Positions 62,790 through 64,000 of a stretch of 64,000 nucleotides of DNA are shown piece by piece. Every line of letters starts with the position of its first letter. Positions within the stretch are counted from its first letter, which is position 1. Source of the DNA: Streptomyces klenkii (lineage in GTDB: Bacteria; Actinomycetota; Actinomycetes; Streptomycetales; Streptomycetaceae); assembly GCF_003626645.1 (NCBI RefSeq), contig NZ_RBAM01000003.1:248001-312000 (forward strand). The letters are read 5' to 3'. The position numbers and the translations under genes were made by a program. The notes under the pieces are model-generated. The model made no database searches, had not been told where the DNA came from, and worked only from the letters and a program-made list of their open reading frames with translations.

Positions 62790-64000
62790 TCAGGGCCTCG
62801 GCCACAGGTCGGGGTCGGGGGTGAAGCGCACGCACAGCGCCCCGTCCCGCAGTCCGGCGCCCGAGACGGTGCAGCGGCGCAGCGCGGAGGGCAGGGGCAG
62901 GACGCGGCGGAACGGGCCGACGCCGACGATGAGTTCGTCGCCGCGGCGCAGGAGGTCGAGTTCGTCGCGGGCGGCGCCGGGCAGGGGGAGGCGCCACAGC
63001 AGCACGCCGTCGGTGGCGAGGCGGTCCTCGACGGCCGGTTCGCCGGCGGCGCCGGCGCCGTTCCAGCCGTCGAGCTCGTCGGTGAGGCCGCCGCCGGGTA
63101 TGACGCCGAAGCCGCCGGCCGAACCGTTTCCTCCGGCGGCCACGCCGATGGTGGTCGAGCGGGCGCGTCCGGCGAGCTCGGTGAGGTCGTGCGGGCCGCG
63201 GGGGCCGCGGCCGAGGTGCGGCAGTTCGCAGACGGTGACGCCGTCGACGAGGAACTCCTCGTGCAGCGTCTTGTGGGCGGTGAGCTGCTCGGCGGCGAGG
63301 GCCGCGAGCCAGGGGTCGCCGGGGGCGGCGTCGCCCGTGGCGCCGGGCAGCAGCCGGTTGGCGACGAGGGCGTCGACGCGGCAGCCCTGGAGGGCGAGCG
63401 CGGCGCGGGCCAGGCGCAGTTCGCCGACGGCGAGGGGGCCGGGTTCGGCGACGAGCCGCACGGTCGTGCCGTCCGCTTCGAGGACGTCCTGGACGGCGGC
63501 GAGCTCGGCCTCCAGGCGCTCGGCGGTCTCGTACAGCCGCTGGGCGGGCATGGGCACGCCGGCGAGCTGGGCGAGCATCGGGCGCAGGGCGCGGGCGGCC
63601 TGCCGCTCGGCGGGCAGCAGCCGGCGCAGGTAGCGGCGCAGCTGTTCGGGGAGGCCGAGGAGCCGCACCGTGGCGTGCAGGGGCGGCATGTCGGCGACGA
63701 GCAGGTCCCAGGCGCGCTCCTCGTGGGCGGCGCGCAGGGCGGTGAGGAGCGCGAGGGGCTCGGCGCCGGGGAGCTCGGTGAGCTCCTCGGGGTCGAGGGG
63801 GCTCGCACCGAGCAGGTCGAAGAGGGAGGCGCCGCGGTCCTGGAGGTCGCGGGCGCGGTCCTGGAAGTGCTCGCCGGTGGCGATGCGGGCGGCGTGCAGC
63901 CCGGGCGCCGCCTCGGCCGGCGGGCCCCAGAGCGCGCCGTCGCCCGGCCCGGGTGCGGGCAGGGCGGTGCCGAGGACGGCTTCGGGCGCGGGGCCGCGGT
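62790..64000 (-). CDS. ArsA-like (anion-transporting) ATPase family protein, C-terminal part, truncated by the window edge
   Basis: The minus-strand frame is open from the window edge to the TGA at 62790, giving the last 403 residues. The segment WDLLVADMPPLHATVRLLGLPEQLRRYLRRL is the switch region of ArsA/Get3-type ATPases; the Walker A motif lies beyond the edge. The C-terminus ends in a beta-rich part (DELDLLRRGDELIVGVGPFRRVLPLPSALRRC) found in actinobacterial members. M. tuberculosis has a comparable gene (Rv2184c) in a related order. Its role is unknown. Confidence 0.8.
   Translation of the reverse strand, partial: RGPAPEAVLGTALPAPGPGDGALWGPPAEAAPGLHAARIATGEHFQDRARDLQDRGASLFDLLGASPLDPEELTELPGAEPLALLTALRAAHEERAWDLLVADMPPLHATVRLLGLPEQLRRYLRRLLPAERQAARALRPMLAQLAGVPMPAQRLYETAERLEAELAAVQDVLEADGTTVRLVAEPGPLAVGELRLARAALALQGCRVDALVANRLLPGATGDAAPGDPWLAALAAEQLTAHKTLHEEFLVDGVTVCELPHLGRGPRGPHDLTELAGRARSTTIGVAAGGNGSAGGFGVIPGGGLTDELDGWNGAGAAGEPAVEDRLATDGVLLWRLPLPGAARDELDLLRRGDELIVGVGPFRRVLPLPSALRRCTVSGAGLRDGALCVRFTPDPDLWPRP

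Overview
The window is very GC-rich actinobacterial chromosome and, by gene content and order, almost certainly Streptomyces. Supporting signs are the division and cell-wall (dcw) cluster with sepF, divIVA and a long PQG-rich DivIVA, LL-DAP-type peptidoglycan genes, class II DAHP synthase beside an attenuated fused trpEG, a ROK glucokinase, many GTG starts and leaderless-looking promoters. The order matches what I remember of the S. coelicolor SCO2068-SCO2128 region; that comparison is from memory and was not computed. No rRNA, tRNA, insertion sequence, prophage or CRISPR array was seen, so this is core rather than accessory DNA.

Layout. 1-5522: tail of a PhoD-like phosphatase, a dienelactone-hydrolase-family protein, an MscS channel, a CPA1 Na+/H+ antiporter, and lspA-rluD. 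5601-10755: a DksA/TraR zinc-finger protein with a histone-H1-like tail, divergent from ileS, which is preceded by a T-box riboswitch. 10787-10918: two perfect 20-bp inverted repeats between convergent ileS and divIVA. 10965-29017 (minus strand): the dcw cluster, transcribed rsmH-ftsL-ftsI-murE-murF-mraY-murD-ftsW-murG-ftsQ-ftsZ-pgeF-yggS-sepF-yggT-divIVA, with overlapping or near-touching genes from rsmH to murD and a 239-bp leader before ftsZ. murC, ddl and mraZ are absent. The cluster promoter carries three AGTGG repeats at exact 10-bp spacing, resembling an MraZ operator.

29446-41225: a beta-carbonic anhydrase, a coupled MoxR-DUF58-transglutaminase operon, a DUF3040 membrane protein, a methyltransferase divergent from a TetR regulator, an orphan CrtI-like flavoprotein, a membrane protein with a Y/Q/P/G-rich tail, and metF. 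41403-46418: thiamine genes (thiE; TPP riboswitch-thiO-thiS-thiG) enclosing an Rv2175c-like DNA-binding protein and a pyridine nucleotide-disulfide reductase. 46527-50951: a four-PASTA Ser/Thr kinase, endonuclease IV, a sulfite-oxidase-like protein, bacterioferritin, and bfd under a DmdR1/IdeR-type iron box. 51073-54736: class II DAHP synthase divergent from a trp leader peptide, attenuator and fused anthranilate synthase. 54873-64000: a phosphofructokinase with PPi-type residues, a two-component system, PlsC, an esterase, small hypothetical proteins, an EEP-family hydrolase, glucokinase, a probable SCO2127-type protein and a partial ArsA-like ATPase.

Themes. The left half builds and divides the envelope: lipid II synthesis, septal PBP, Z-ring, polar growth and lipoprotein processing. 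The right half joins cofactor, aromatic amino acid, iron and glycolytic functions, and is rich in RNA-level control (T-box, TPP riboswitch, trp attenuator). I found no obviously new multi-gene defence or metabolic system. The best leads are the MraZ-like box without mraZ, the D104/K125 phosphofructokinase, the DksA-histone fusion and a dispersed intergenic repeat.
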